The position numbers were made by a program, and so were the translations under genes. This document shows positions 1-13,056 of a stretch of DNA of 64,000 nt, piece by piece. Source of the DNA: Sphingomonadales bacterium (lineage in GTDB: Bacteria; Pseudomonadota; Alphaproteobacteria; Sphingomonadales; Sphingomonadaceae); assembly GCA_025356275.1 (NCBI GenBank), contig JANXUK010000132.1, positions 33,733 to 97,732 of the forward strand, in the 5' to 3' direction. The notes under the pieces were generated by a model, which made no database searches, was not told the DNA's origin, and saw nothing but the letters and a program-made list of their open reading frames with translations. Position 1 is the first letter of the stretch; each line of letters begins with the position of its first letter.

Positions 1-737
1 ATCCCCGCCACGCGCATGTCGTCCATCACCTGATGCACCTCCAGCCGCTGCTCACCCAGCCCCAGCATCACGCCAGACTTGGTAAAGATCAACGGATTGT
101 GCCGCTTCACCTCCTCCAGCAGACGTAGCGATGCGTAATAGCGCGCGCCGGGGCGGATGGTGGGATAAAGGCGCGGCACCGTCTCCAGATTGTGGTTATA
201 GACATCGGGCCCGGCGGCCACGATGGCCTCTACCGCCGCCAGCATCCGACCGCGAAAATCGGGGGTCAGGATCTCTATGGTGGTGCCCGGCGTGGTGCGG
301 CGCAAAGCCTGGATCACTTTGACGAATTGCCCCGCGCCGCCATCCGGCAGATCGTCACGGTCGACCGAGGTGATGACGATATGTTCAAGGCCAAGCTTGG
401 CGGCGGCCTGCGCCACATGCTCGGGCTCATCCCGGTCGACCGCGCGCGGCATGCCGGTCTTGACGTTGCAGAAGGCGCAGGCGCGCGTGCAGACATCGCC
501 CAGGATCATCACCGTGGCGTGCTTTTTGCTCCAGCATTCGCCGATATTGGGGCACGCCGCCTCCTCGCACACGGTGTTCAGCCCCAGTCCGCGCATCAGA
601 TCGCGGGTGGCGCCGAATTCCTTGCTGGTCGGCGCCTTGACGCGGATCCACTCGGGCTTGCGCTGGCGGGCGGGCTGATCGGGCGTGGCAATGGGGGAGA
701 GGTCGTTCATCGCCGCCAGATAGGATTTTTTGCGCAT
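1..737 (-). CDS. lipA: Lipoyl synthase, partial (3' end outside window)
   Basis: Reverse-strand translation from 737 gives [15 protein letters not shown]...[11 protein letters not shown]...[41 protein letters not shown], the LipA CxxxxxC and radical-SAM CxxxCxxC motifs; the frame is absent from the ORF track because it runs off the edge. Alternative start at 710. Confidence 0.95.
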   Translation of the reverse strand, partial: MRKKSYLAAMNDLSPIATPDQPARQRKPEWIRVKAPTSKEFGATRDLMRGLGLNTVCEEAACPNIGECWSKKHATVMILGDVCTRACAFCNVKTGMPRAVDRDEPEHVAQAAAKLGLEHIVITSVDRDDLPDGGAGQFVKVIQALRRTTPGTTIEILTPDFRGRMLAAVEAIVAAGPDVYNHNLETVPRLYPTIRPGARYYASLRLLEEVKRHNPLIFTKSGVMLGLGEQRLEVHQVMDDMRVAG

Positions 738-794
738 CGCTGCCAGAGGCAATGTCGCTTGCGCTTCGCGGGCCGGGGCGGCAAGAAGCGTCGC

Positions 795-1442
795 ATGACC
801 GACATTGCCCCCCTTGACCAGCTTATCGCCGGATACCGCCGCTTTCGCGCGACCGGATGGACGCCGCGCCGCGAAGCCTGGGCCGCCTTGCGCGAAGGTC
901 AGCAACCGCAGGTGATGGTGATCGCCTGTTCGGACAGCCGGGTCGATCCCGCGCAGATCTTCGACGTCGATCCGGGCGAGATTTTCGTGGTCCGCAATGT
1001 TGCGGCCTTGGTCCCGCCGTTCGAGACGACGCCGGGCTACCATGGCGTCTCCGCTGCGCTGGAATTCGCGGTGCAGGTGCTGAAAGTGCGCGAGATTATC
1101 GTGCTGGGCCACGGCATGTGCGGCGGCTGCAAGGCGGCGCTGAGCCGGGAAATGCATGGCGCCATCCCCGGCGAGGGCGGCTTTATCGCCAACTGGATCG
1201 GGCTGCTCGATCCCGCGAGAGGCCCGGTGGTCGCAGCGCATGGCACCACCGGGCGGGTGGCGGAACGCGCGATGGAGCTGGCCGGGGTCTGCGTCAGCCT
1301 GGAAAATCTGCGCAGCTTTCCCTGTATCCGCCAAGGCGAGCGCGAAGGCGAACTGACATTGCGCGGCGCATTTTTCGCGATTTCGGACGGCGTGCTGCAC
1401 CTGCTTGACGAGGCGAGCGGGGTGTTCAACCCCGTCGATTGA
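795..1442 (+). CDS. Beta-class carbonic anhydrase
   Basis: [15 protein letters not shown]...[13 protein letters not shown]...[13 protein letters not shown]...[14 protein letters not shown]; the 192-start in the ORF track extends artificially upstream. Confidence 0.93.
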   Translation: MTDIAPLDQLIAGYRRFRATGWTPRREAWAALREGQQPQVMVIACSDSRVDPAQIFDVDPGEIFVVRNVAALVPPFETTPGYHGVSAALEFAVQVLKVREIIVLGHGMCGGCKAALSREMHGAIPGEGGFIANWIGLLDPARGPVVAAHGTTGRVAERAMELAGVCVSLENLRSFPCIRQGEREGELTLRGAFFAISDGVLHLLDEASGVFNPVD

Positions 1443-1447
1443 TGCAG

Positions 1448-1481
1448 ACGGCGGGGCAGTGGTTTCCCGCCGCCCCGCCGT
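1448..1481. terminator. GC-rich hairpin between convergent genes
   Basis: Perfect 10-bp arms ACGGCGGGGC/GCCCCGCCGT between the carbonic anhydrase stop and the TPR-like gene stop; no strong T-tract. Confidence 0.5.
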
Positions 1482-1499
1482 ATCCTAGTTGGCTGGCGA

Positions 1500-2843
1500 T
1501 TACTTGGCCGGCGCGGATGCGGGCGCCGGTGCCGCCTTCTGGGCCGTATAGATCGACCACAGCCGGGCCAGCGGTGCGCGCGCGCCAGTCACCTTGGCAA
1601 AGCTCGCCTGAGCGCCGGCATAATCGCCCATGTCCGACTGGGCGATGCCGAGGCGGGTGTAGATCAGCGGCTGGTTTGCGCCTGCTTTGGGCAGCGCTAA
1701 TCCGTATAGCGCGATGGCCTTTGCACTCTCGCCATAGCTGAGGAAGGCATCGGCGGCGCCGGTGGTGATGATCGCGCTGGCGCTGGACAGGCTGGCGTCA
1801 CGCTCCAGCGACGGCAACGAGGCGCGATCCGACGGCAGGCGCTTGATGGCGGTGGCATTGGCCTCGCCGATATAGGTGTTGCTCAGGCTGAGTTTGCCCG
1901 AGGCGACCCCGGCATCGATCACGCCCTTGACCTCGGCAGGGAACCGGCGGGCATCGGCGATTTCGATATATTCAGCGTAATCGCGCTCCTCGGTGTAGGA
2001 ATTGGTGCGCGCCATCAGCCGCATCAGATCAAGCTCCTCGGAAAGCGGATAATGCGCAATCAGGCGCAAAGTATCGATCGCGCCGGCCCAATTCTTGGAG
2101 CTGGGATAGTATTGCACCAGTTGCGCGGCATAGCTGGCGGCCAGATCGGGCAGCTTGGCCTTGTAAGCCACACCCAGCCCGCGCCCGTACCAACCTTCGG
2201 GAACGACGACCCCGCCGGCTCTGCGCGCATCGATCGCGGCCTGGAGCGCGGCGAGGCCATCAGCACTGTGGCCGTCCAAGAAATCGACCTCGGCCAGCGT
2301 CGCATTGGGATCATTCTCGTGATAGCCGCCGGCGATCGACGTCTGGAGCGACGTGCGCGCCGCAGCGTATTCATTCGCTTGAAACTGAAACTGGCCCAGG
2401 AAGAAATACAGCCGCGCGGTATTTTCGGGGCCGGCCTTGCCCGAATCGATCATCGCCTGCACGCCCCGGCGTTGCAGCGCGACATCCTTGGTCATGCCGC
2501 CCAATTGCACCGCAAACTGGCCCGACAGCATGTGATCATCGGGCGTCGTCGCCGCGGCAAACACCGCGTCGACCTGCGCCTGCAATGCGGCGGTGGCGGG
2601 GGCATCCAGCGTCTTGCCCTTGGCAGCGGCCAAAGCGGTTTGCAACGGTCCGGCAGCGGCGATGAACGGCTTGGAATAATTGGGCTTTACCGGCGCGGGG
2701 ATAGGCGCGGCCATGGCCGGGCTGTCGAACATCGCCGCCCCGCCCAGCCCCATGCCGGCAATTGCCAGAGCTGCGGCCAAGGCGGCGGCAGGGCGGCGGT
2801 GCGAAGTGTGCAGCGCGCGAACGCGCAGGCTGGTGCGGATCAT
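1500..2843 (-). CDS. TPR-like secreted/periplasmic hypothetical protein
   Basis: Signal-like N-terminus (MIRTSLRVRALHTSHRRPAAALAAALAIAGMGLGG) and TPR-like helical Ala-rich repeats. Confidence 0.6.
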   Translation of the reverse strand: MIRTSLRVRALHTSHRRPAAALAAALAIAGMGLGGAAMFDSPAMAAPIPAPVKPNYSKPFIAAAGPLQTALAAAKGKTLDAPATAALQAQVDAVFAAATTPDDHMLSGQFAVQLGGMTKDVALQRRGVQAMIDSGKAGPENTARLYFFLGQFQFQANEYAAARTSLQTSIAGGYHENDPNATLAEVDFLDGHSADGLAALQAAIDARRAGGVVVPEGWYGRGLGVAYKAKLPDLAASYAAQLVQYYPSSKNWAGAIDTLRLIAHYPLSEELDLMRLMARTNSYTEERDYAEYIEIADARRFPAEVKGVIDAGVASGKLSLSNTYIGEANATAIKRLPSDRASLPSLERDASLSSASAIITTGAADAFLSYGESAKAIALYGLALPKAGANQPLIYTRLGIAQSDMGDYAGAQASFAKVTGARAPLARLWSIYTAQKAAPAPASAPAK

Positions 2844-3119
2844 CAAGTCAACTCCTCTGCATGGGCACTGCTGGCCCAAGTGCCGCGCGCCCAAAATTCC
2901 CAAAATCCCAATTTCTCAATTTTACCGCTCTGCTAGTGCCGATGTGACAGCGGTTTGGCAATGCGGTTTTGCCGATGCGGGCCGGCCGGTGAACGGCGTT
3001 TGAACGGCGTGTTCCGCGCGCAAGCGTCATCGCGCGCATCCTTGTGGACGACCCCCTGCCGCGCCCACGCCGCGGGTGGGTAGCGGGGGCTTTGGGCTGG
3101 CCTTTGCAGCACGCATGCC

Positions 3120-3288
3120 CTAGTGGTCCGATTCTGACATTCGATACCGCTTGAGGCCAAGTTGCGCTCGAATGTCAGAATCTTTTCGGACCACTAGAAG
3201 ATTTTGATTCTAGTAGATTTTACGATTTTGACATTTGCAGACCCATCCCAACCGCAAGGGGATGCAAATGTCAAAATCAATCCACTAG
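3120..3288. repeat. Double-hairpin CTAG-bounded dispersed repeat, copy A
   Basis: Hairpin 3120-3197: CTAGTGGTCCG ATTCTGACATTCGA...TCGAATGTCAGAAT(ctttt)CGGACCACTAG. Hairpin 3210-3288: CTAGTAGATT(ttac)GATTTTGACATTTGCA...TGCAAATGTCAAAATCAATCCACTAG. Confidence 0.92.
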
Positions 3289-3334
3289 GGTGGAACCGCA
3301 CCCCTTCCCCCGGCAAAAGATAAGAAAACAGCGC

Positions 3335-6084
<2,750 letters not shown>

Positions 6085-6088
<4 letters not shown>

Positions 6089-6474
6089 GCGCCGCATACT
6101 TGCGGAGCGCGGCAGGGGCATTCCCCCGCATCGCGTGGAAAGTACTGACGGAGCCGCAAATGGCGGAGTTTTTGGACACCGGGCATTTCGCTGGCGCTCC
6201 AGTCGATCTCGCCGATGGCTACATCCACCTGTCCGCCGCCGAGCAACTAGCAGGCACGCTGGACAGGCATTTTGCCGGGCAGGAGGCGCTGCATCTGGTC
6301 GCAGTCGATCTGGCGGCGCTGGGCGATGCGGTGCGGTGGGAGGTTTCGCGCGGCAGCGATATGTTCCCGCACCTCTATGCCGCGCTGCCACGGCACGCGG
6401 TGCGCGGCCATGGGCCGGTGTCGCGCGAGGCGGATGGGGCGTTGGTCCTGCCGGCCATCGCCGCGCTCGCCTGA
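6085..6474 (+). CDS. DUF952 family protein
   Basis: Translationally coupled (ATGA) to gyrA; WKVLT...[10 protein letters not shown]...[11 protein letters not shown] pattern. Confidence 0.75.
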
Positions 6475-6497
6475 GACCCCCGCATGTGAGATCGGGC

Positions 6498-7847
6498 ATG
6501 GCGCATGACATCCATATCATCGGCGGCGGCCTGGCCGGATGCGAGGCCGCGTGGCAACTGGCGCGGCGCGGCATCAGCGTCCGCCTGTCCGAGATGCGCG
6601 GCGGCACCCCCGGCGAACGCAGCGCCGCGCATCAGGGCGACGGGCTGGCCGAAATGGTCTGCTCCAACAGCCTGCGTTCCGACGATGACACCGCCAATGC
6701 GGTCGGCCTGCTACACCATGAGATGCGGGAGCTGGATTCGCTGGTGATGGCGGCGGCGGATAGCGCGCGGGTCCCGGCGGGATCGGCGCTGGCAGTGGAC
6801 CGCGATGTGTTCTCGCACCTGATCGAGAGCCGTTTGACCAGCCTGCCCTCGCTGACCGTGGTGCGCGAGCGGATCGATACTCTTCCCACCGCCGGCCTGA
6901 CCATCATCGCCACCGGGCCGCTGACCGCAGAGGCCCTGACCAGCAGCATCGGCGCGGCGACCGGCGCCGATGCCCTCGCGTTTTTCGATGCCATCGCACC
7001 CATCGTCCACCATGACAGCGTCGATATGGACATCTGCTGGATGGCCTCGCGATGGGACAAGGGCGAGACCAGGGATTACATCAATTGCCCGATGGACAAG
7101 GCGCAATATCTCGCCTTCCATCAGGGGCTGCTCGACGGCGAAAAGACCGCTTTCCGCGAATGGGAGAGCAGCACACCCTATTTCGACGGTTGCATGCCAA
7201 TCGAGGTGATGGCCGAACGCGGCCTCGACACCTTGCGGTTTGGCCCGATGAAACCTGTAGGCCTCGACGATCCGCGCACGGGGCGCTGGCCACATGCGGT
7301 GGTGCAGCTGCGTCAGGATAACAAGCTGGGCACGCTATGGAACATGGTCGGGTTTCAGACCAAGCTCAAGCATGCCGATCAGGTGCGATTGTTCCGCACG
7401 ATACCGGGGCTGGCGGGGGCCGAATTTGCGCGGCTCGGCGGGCTGCATCGCAATACGTTCCTCAATTCGCCGACCTTGCTGGACCGGCAATTGCGTCTGA
7501 AATCTGCGCCGCATATCCGCTTTGCCGGGCAGATCACCGGCTGCGAGGGCTATGTCGAAAGCGCGGCCGTGGGGCTTATGGCCGGGCTGATGGCGGCGGG
7601 CGAGTTGGGTGGGCGGGCTTGGCAGGCGCCGCCGCGCACCACGGCGCTGGGCGCGTTGCTGGCGCATATCACCGGCGATGCCGAGGCCGAGACCTATCAG
7701 CCGATGAACGTCAATTTCGGCCTGTTCCCCCCGGTCGGCCCGTTCACGGAAAGCGGGCGCAAGATGAAGAAGCCCGACCGCAAGCTGGCCTACACAACCC
7801 GCGCCAAGGCTGACCTAGGTGCCTGGCTCCCCCTCGTCGCCGTCTGA
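6498..7847 (+). CDS. trmFO: Methylenetetrahydrofolate--tRNA-(uracil-5-)-methyltransferase
   Basis: [83 protein letters not shown]. Confidence 0.97.
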   Translation: MAHDIHIIGGGLAGCEAAWQLARRGISVRLSEMRGGTPGERSAAHQGDGLAEMVCSNSLRSDDDTANAVGLLHHEMRELDSLVMAAADSARVPAGSALAVDRDVFSHLIESRLTSLPSLTVVRERIDTLPTAGLTIIATGPLTAEALTSSIGAATGADALAFFDAIAPIVHHDSVDMDICWMASRWDKGETRDYINCPMDKAQYLAFHQGLLDGEKTAFREWESSTPYFDGCMPIEVMAERGLDTLRFGPMKPVGLDDPRTGRWPHAVVQLRQDNKLGTLWNMVGFQTKLKHADQVRLFRTIPGLAGAEFARLGGLHRNTFLNSPTLLDRQLRLKSAPHIRFAGQITGCEGYVESAAVGLMAGLMAAGELGGRAWQAPPRTTALGALLAHITGDAEAETYQPMNVNFGLFPPVGPFTESGRKMKKPDRKLAYTTRAKADLGAWLPLVAV

Positions 7848-8366
7848 GGCCAGGGCGCCCTTGGCGCGATGATCGATTGCGGCATGGTCCGGCCCGCAGC
7901 CCGGTTTGCGCGGTTTCTTGGGGTGTGCGGCCTGATAAGCATCGAATTCGTCGCGGGTGATGATGCCATCGCCGTTGCGGTCCATTTCGCCGAAGCGGTC
8001 CGAGGTCTTGACCGCCCATTCCTCAAAACTCAGCAGATTGTCGTGGTTGGTGTCCAACTTCTGGAAAGCCTTGACCCGCGTGGACAGCATCTCGTTGCGG
8101 CTGATCCGGCCATCGCGGTTCTTGTCATAACGGTTGAAGCGTTTTTGCTCGTCGCTCTGGACCGATTTGGCGGCCCCGGGCAGCGTAGCACCGCGCCCAT
8201 GCGCATCGGCGGTGGGCAGGGTGATCGGCGCGTCATTGGCCGGGCCGGTCGCGGAGATATCGGGCGGCGGCACTCCGCGCGCCAGCTCGGCCCGGCCCTG
8301 CCACCAGAAAATCCCCGCCGAAACCAGCAACAGCGCCGCCAGCGCCCCGACCATGATCCGATTCAT
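7815..8366 (-). CDS. EF-hand domain protein with N-terminal TM/signal
   Basis: EF-hand loops [36 protein letters not shown]. Confidence 0.85.
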   Translation of the reverse strand: MNRIMVGALAALLLVSAGIFWWQGRAELARGVPPPDISATGPANDAPITLPTADAHGRGATLPGAAKSVQSDEQKRFNRYDKNRDGRISRNEMLSTRVKAFQKLDTNHDNLLSFEEWAVKTSDRFGEMDRNGDGIITRDEFDAYQAAHPKKPRKPGCGPDHAAIDHRAKGALASDGDEGEPGT

Positions 8367-8415
8367 CGCGCCATTCCCTCCGTCTTGCGGGGAATGTAGC
8401 GCCTCGTAACTTTGC

Positions 8416-9018
8416 TTAGAAGCCGGTAATCCCCAGCCGCATCGCGGTGGCCAGCGCGGCGATGCCGTGGCGCGTGGGGTGCTGCGCGAGGCCGTGCAGG
8501 ACGGTCAGCGGCCGCATGACGCCCGGCTGCCTTATGGTGCGCGCCAGCTCGGGGGCTTGACCAAAATCGGCAAGGCTCCAGTATTCGCCCATCTGCCGCG
8601 CCGAATCCGCCGCGCAGGCCGCGCCCAGATGGAGCGCCAGTGCCGCAAACGCATCCCCCCGCGCCGCCGCCAAAGCAGCCGCATCCTCGTTCATCAACAA
8701 CGCTTCCCAGCCATCGACCAACGCGCCGAGCGCCTGATGCGCGCCCCGCCAAGCGGCCAATTGCGCCAGCAGCGGCTCACCCTTTGGCCACCGCGCCGCA
8801 TCCTCCCCCAGACGGTCGCGCCACCATGCCAGCTTGATCTGCGCCAACAGCGGCTCATGCGCCGTCCGCACCACACCCCCAAGCCGCGTATCCAGCGCCA
8901 GCAGCGCCAGCCACGCCGCCCGCGCCCGCGCTGGCGCATAGGCCAGCGCCAGCCGCTGCACCGGGGGCAGCGCATCGACCAACATCGGATCGTAAGGCGT
9001 CACGCCTTGCGGGGACAC
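8416..9018 (-). CDS. Squalene/phytoene synthase-family protein
   Basis: [44 protein letters not shown] pattern; immediately downstream of pdhB. Confidence 0.7.
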   Translation of the reverse strand: MSPQGVTPYDPMLVDALPPVQRLALAYAPARARAAWLALLALDTRLGGVVRTAHEPLLAQIKLAWWRDRLGEDAARWPKGEPLLAQLAAWRGAHQALGALVDGWEALLMNEDAAALAAARGDAFAALALHLGAACAADSARQMGEYWSLADFGQAPELARTIRQPGVMRPLTVLHGLAQHPTRHGIAALATAMRLGITGF

Positions 9019-10364
9019 ACCTTGCGCACCGTCTCGGCAATCCGGGCGGCGTCGATCAACGCGATTTTCTCCAGATTGGCGGCATAGGGCAGCGGCACAT
9101 CCTCGTTGCAGACGCGCAGCACCGGGGCATCGAGGTCATCGAACCCCTGCTCCATGCACAAAGCCACGATCTCTGACGCGATCGAGCAGGTCGGCCAGCC
9201 TTCCTCGGCCACGACCATACGGTTGGTCTTGGCCAGGCTGGTCAGCACCGCCGCGCGGTCCAGCGGGCGCAACGTGCGCAAATCGATAACCTCGGCCTCT
9301 ATGCCTTCCTCGGCCAGCACCTTCGCCGCCTCCAGCGCCATGCCGACGCCGATCGAATAGGTGACGATGGTGACATCGCTGCCCTCGCGCATGATCCGCG
9401 CCTTGCCGATCGGGATGATGTGATCGTCCATCTCGGGCAGTTCGAAGCTGCGACCATAGACCAGCTCGTTTTCGAGGAATACCACCGGATCCTCCGAACG
9501 AATCGCCGATTTGAGCAGGCCTTTGGCATCCGACGCATCATAGGGCGCAATCACCACCAGCCCCGGCACGGACGCATACCACGGCGCATAATTCTGGCTG
9601 TGCTGCGCGCCCACCCGCGTGGCGGCGCCGTTGGGGCCGCGAAACACCACAGGACAGCGCATCTGGCCGCCCGACATGTAATTGGTCTTGGCGGCGGAAT
9701 TGATGATGTGATCAATCGCCTGCATCGCAAAGTTGAAGGTCATGAATTCAACGATGGGCCTGAGCCCGCCCATCGCCGCGCCAGTGCCGATGCCGGCAAA
9801 GCCATATTCGGTGATCGGCGTATCGATGACACGTTTGGGGCCGAATTCCTCTAGCAAGCCCTGCGTGACCTTATAGGCGCCCTGATATTCGGCCACCTCC
9901 TCACCCATGACGAAGACGCGCGAATCGCGGCGCATTTCCTCGGCCATGGCGTCGCGCAAAGCCTCACGGACAGTGACGGTTTTCATGTTAGAGCCGGGGG
10001 CGGGTTTGGAGGCAGGAGCCGGCTTGGCTTCGGGCTTGACCTCAGTGGCGGGCGCTTTCCGGGGCGCGGGCGCAGATGCGGGCTTTGCCGGTCCCGACGC
10101 GGGGGCCGGCACCGAAACGCCCTCATCCCCGGTCAGCGTGGCGATCACGGTGCCCACCTTGACCCCCTCGGAGCCCTCGGCGATCAGGATCTTGCCAATA
10201 GTCCCTTCGTCCACCGCCTCGAATTCCATCGTCGCCTTATCTGTCTCGATCTCGGCCAGGATGTCGCCCGATTTGACCGCATCGCCCTCCTTGACGAGCC
10301 AGCGCGCCAGGGTGCCCTCCTCCATCGTGGGTGAGAGCGCGGGCATCTTTAGTTCCAGCGCCAT
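9000..10364 (-). CDS. pdhB: Pyruvate dehydrogenase E1 beta subunit with N-terminal lipoyl domain
   Basis: Lipoyl motif [12 protein letters not shown] plus E1beta [18 protein letters not shown]...[24 protein letters not shown]. Confidence 0.96.
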   Translation of the reverse strand: MALELKMPALSPTMEEGTLARWLVKEGDAVKSGDILAEIETDKATMEFEAVDEGTIGKILIAEGSEGVKVGTVIATLTGDEGVSVPAPASGPAKPASAPAPRKAPATEVKPEAKPAPASKPAPGSNMKTVTVREALRDAMAEEMRRDSRVFVMGEEVAEYQGAYKVTQGLLEEFGPKRVIDTPITEYGFAGIGTGAAMGGLRPIVEFMTFNFAMQAIDHIINSAAKTNYMSGGQMRCPVVFRGPNGAATRVGAQHSQNYAPWYASVPGLVVIAPYDASDAKGLLKSAIRSEDPVVFLENELVYGRSFELPEMDDHIIPIGKARIMREGSDVTIVTYSIGVGMALEAAKVLAEEGIEAEVIDLRTLRPLDRAAVLTSLAKTNRMVVAEEGWPTCSIASEIVALCMEQGFDDLDAPVLRVCNEDVPLPYAANLEKIALIDAARIAETVRKVCPRKA

Positions 10365-11437
10365 CAGTAGCTCTCCACCAGCACGTCGGTATACAATTCC
10401 GGCGGCGCCGGTTCGGGCGAGTTCTCGGCGAAATCGGCGGCGGCGGAGACGGTTGCGCGGATGCGCTTGTCGATGTCTTTCAACGCATCCTCGCTCATCC
10501 CGCGCTTCATCAGCTCGTCGCGCGCATGGTCGATGGGGTCATGCTTGTCGCGCATTTCCTGAACCTCCTCGCGGCTGCGGTACTTCGCCGGGTCGGACAT
10601 CGAATGCCCGCGATAGCGATAAGTGTTGAGCTCCAGCAGCACCGGGCCATTGCCGGCGCGCACATATTCCACCGCGACATTGGCGGCGGCGCGCACTTCC
10701 AGCACGTCCATGCCGTTGACCGGCATCCCCGGTATGCGAAACGCCGCGCCGCGCCGATAGAAATGCGTCTCCGCCGAGGAGCGCTTGACCGCAGTGCCCA
10801 TCGCATAACCATTGTTCTCGATCACGAAGATGATCGGCAGCTTCCACAGCGCGGCCATGTTGAAGCTTTCATACACCTGACCCTGATTGGCGGCGCCATC
10901 GCCGAAATAGGCCATGCACAGGCCGCCATCCTCGCGATAGCGATGCGCAAAGGCCAGCCCCGCGCCCAGCGAAACCTGCGCGCCGACAATGCCGTGCCCG
11001 CCGTAGAATTTGTGCTCGATGCTGAACATATGCATCGAGCCGCCCTTGCCCTGGCTGATCCCGGCGGCGCGGCCCGTAAGCTCGGCCATGATGACCTTGG
11101 GATCGATGCCATAGGCCAGCATATGGCCGTGATCGCGATAGCCCGTGATTACGCTGTCGCGCGCGCCATCCAGCGCCGATTGCAGGCCGACCGCCACCGC
11201 CTCCTGCCCGATATACAGGTGGCAAAACCCACCGATCAGGCCGAGCCCGTACAATTGCCCGGCACGTTCCTCGAAGCGACGGATCAGCAGCATCTGCTCA
11301 TAGAATTTCAGCAATTCCTCATCGCTGGCGGCATAGCGCGGCTGGGCTGAGTGGGCGATTTGCAGCGCGTCCATCGGGGGGTCATCCGCGACGGGCGTCT
11401 GGATGACGGAGGTGGTGGATTTGCCGGAATTGGCCAA
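10364..11437 (-). CDS. pdhA: Pyruvate dehydrogenase E1 alpha subunit
   Basis: [16 protein letters not shown]...[15 protein letters not shown]...[24 protein letters not shown]...ENNGYAMGT. Confidence 0.96.
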   Translation of the reverse strand: MANSGKSTTSVIQTPVADDPPMDALQIAHSAQPRYAASDEELLKFYEQMLLIRRFEERAGQLYGLGLIGGFCHLYIGQEAVAVGLQSALDGARDSVITGYRDHGHMLAYGIDPKVIMAELTGRAAGISQGKGGSMHMFSIEHKFYGGHGIVGAQVSLGAGLAFAHRYREDGGLCMAYFGDGAANQGQVYESFNMAALWKLPIIFVIENNGYAMGTAVKRSSAETHFYRRGAAFRIPGMPVNGMDVLEVRAAANVAVEYVRAGNGPVLLELNTYRYRGHSMSDPAKYRSREEVQEMRDKHDPIDHARDELMKRGMSEDALKDIDKRIRATVSAAADFAENSPEPAPPELYTDVLVESY

Positions 11438-11606
11438 GCGGAATTCCCCGTAAAGAGCGGCGATGAACCCTCGCTATAGGGCGATGTTCGCGCGGCGGAA
11501 ACAGGGGAATACGAATCTTGGGGCGGTATGGTGCTATTTATAGCGGGCGCCGCTTACGATCATCTCCGAACGGGGGGTAAGCACCCTCAAACACCCCATA
11601 AACGGC

Positions 11607-11776
11607 CTAGTGGTTCGTTTCCGACATTTGCATCCCTTTCGGCAAGGGCAGAGGCAAATGTCGGAAAACATAAGAACCACTAGATACTATATTGTTTCTA
11701 GTGGATTTTATGATTTTGACATTCGAAAGCATCCTTTGCCGCAAGCGGGACTCGAATGTCAAAATCAATCCACTAG
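11607..11776. repeat. Double-hairpin CTAG-bounded dispersed repeat, copy B
   Basis: Hairpins 11607-11683 and 11698-11776, both CTAGTGG...CCACTAG; near-identical to copy C in inverted orientation. Confidence 0.93.
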
Positions 11777-12090
11777 TGCTGCGGCAGCATCAGCACCATT
11801 TCATCGGACCGCACGACGTTGAGATTGCTGCGGAGCAATTGCCCGGTAAGGTCGGCATCGGCGTGGCGCGGATCGAGCAGGCTGACCTGATTGCGCAGCC
11901 GGTCGCGCTGCGCGGTGAGGGTCTGAATCTCCAGCTGACGCTGGGCCAGCCGATGGTGATTCTCCTGCCAGGCGAGCAACCCGCTGGGCCCCGCGACCGC
12001 CACGGCGGCCATCACCATCAGGCAACAGAGCGCGGCGCCTTGCACAAAACCCTCGCGCGCCATTTTGGGAATATGTCTGCTGTTGCGCAT
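11773..12090 (-). CDS. FtsB/DivIC-family septum formation initiator-like protein
   Basis: N-terminal TM then coiled coil HHRLAQRQLEIQTLTAQRDRLRNQVSLLDPRHADADLTGQLLRSNLNVVRSDEMVLML. Stop TAG (11773-11775) lies in repeat copy B. Confidence 0.78.
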   Translation of the reverse strand: MRNSRHIPKMAREGFVQGAALCCLMVMAAVAVAGPSGLLAWQENHHRLAQRQLEIQTLTAQRDRLRNQVSLLDPRHADADLTGQLLRSNLNVVRSDEMVLMLPQH

Positions 12091-12168
12091 GGTGCACAGG
12101 AATCACAAAAACCGTGGCGCTTCAAGCAAATAATCGCGGCTTTGCGTTGAGCCGATGGTTTTGTGCCG

Positions 12169-12540
12169 CTATTGCTGGGCCTGCGCCTGTTGCAGCCGCG
12201 CGATCAGCGGCGCCCCGCCCGTTGCGCATCCGCAACACAAAGGCATGGCGATGGGCATAGGCGGTGCCGTCGACAAGCGTCCTTGCACACACGCCCTGGC
12301 AAAGATGCGAGCATTTCGCGCCGCCACCCGATCAACGGTGAAGCCCAGCGGCCCGGCGACAATCGCTGCCCGCGACCGGACGAAGCCCTGATACGCGCGC
12401 TTGTCGATCACGCCGTGGGTGGTGGTCCAGGCGGTCATATCCGGCGTCAGCAGCCGGTCGGGCAGATCGCCGGCGGCGAATGCGGCGAAGAAATCGTGGA
12501 CGACACGGCAGGCATCGTGGGCCTGGTCATCATCTGTCAT
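12169..12540 (-). pseudogene. NTF2/SnoaL-like protein, probably frameshifted at the C-terminus
   Basis: ORF MTDDDQAHDACRVVHDFFAAFAAGDLPDRLLTPDMTAWTTTHGVI...; the expected strand pattern GTAYAHRHAFVLRMRNGR is encoded in a different frame around 12230-12290. Confidence 0.45.
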
Positions 12541-12702
12541 TGCGCGGTCCACCCCCGACCTCACCACGATTTTTCGGCAACCGCCGCGCTGGGAAGCGCG
12601 CATTCGCGGTTTTGGCGCGTTTAGCGGATGGCAGCGCTAACGCGACGGCAACCTCTATAGCGTAGCGGTACTTATCATCCACCCGAACCAGCAGGGAATC
12701 TT

Positions 12703-13029
12703 TTGCCTCAGCCCGCCGCCCTGACTCGCGATGCCGAACCGGCCCGCCGAGCCGCACGCCGCATCGATGTCGCGATGTATTGCGAAGTGCGCCAGGGCAT
12801 GCGGCCATGGGCGCGGCTGCGGGTCGATGACCTATCGGCGCAGGGCTTCCGGCTGCACCGTCTGGCCGAGCCGGTGCCGTATCAGCCGGTGCGGATCCGT
12901 ATTCCGGGGCTGCACATCTTGTCGGCGTGCATTTGCTGGCAACGCGGCAAGATCAGCGGCTGTGCGTTCACCGCGCCGCTGCATGAGGCGGTGCTGGCGC
13001 ATATCGTGGCCGCCTTGAACGGGGTTTAA
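12703..13029 (+). CDS. PilZ domain protein
   Basis: Small single-domain ORF, RRIDVAMYCEVRQG...ARLRVDDLSAQGFRL...VRIRIPGLHILSACICWQRGKISGCAF. Confidence 0.75.
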   Translation: MPQPAALTRDAEPARRAARRIDVAMYCEVRQGMRPWARLRVDDLSAQGFRLHRLAEPVPYQPVRIRIPGLHILSACICWQRGKISGCAFTAPLHEAVLAHIVAALNGV

Positions 13030-13056
13030 ACCCTGCCTGTGCCGCAAGGCGATCAA

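Noticed and set aside
192-794. Upstream extension of the carbonic anhydrase ORF (start at 192)
   Set aside because: The first 200 codons are antisense to lipA; the protein homology starts at [14 protein letters not shown] (795).
11610-11822. Similar short peptides (MFLVDFMILTFxSxLCRKRDSNVKINPL, IRTxRYYIVSSGFYDFDI) encoded at about 11.6 kb and 35.1 kb
   Set aside because: They are translations of the double-hairpin repeat copies B and C; the repeated peptide reflects DNA repeat identity, not a gene family.
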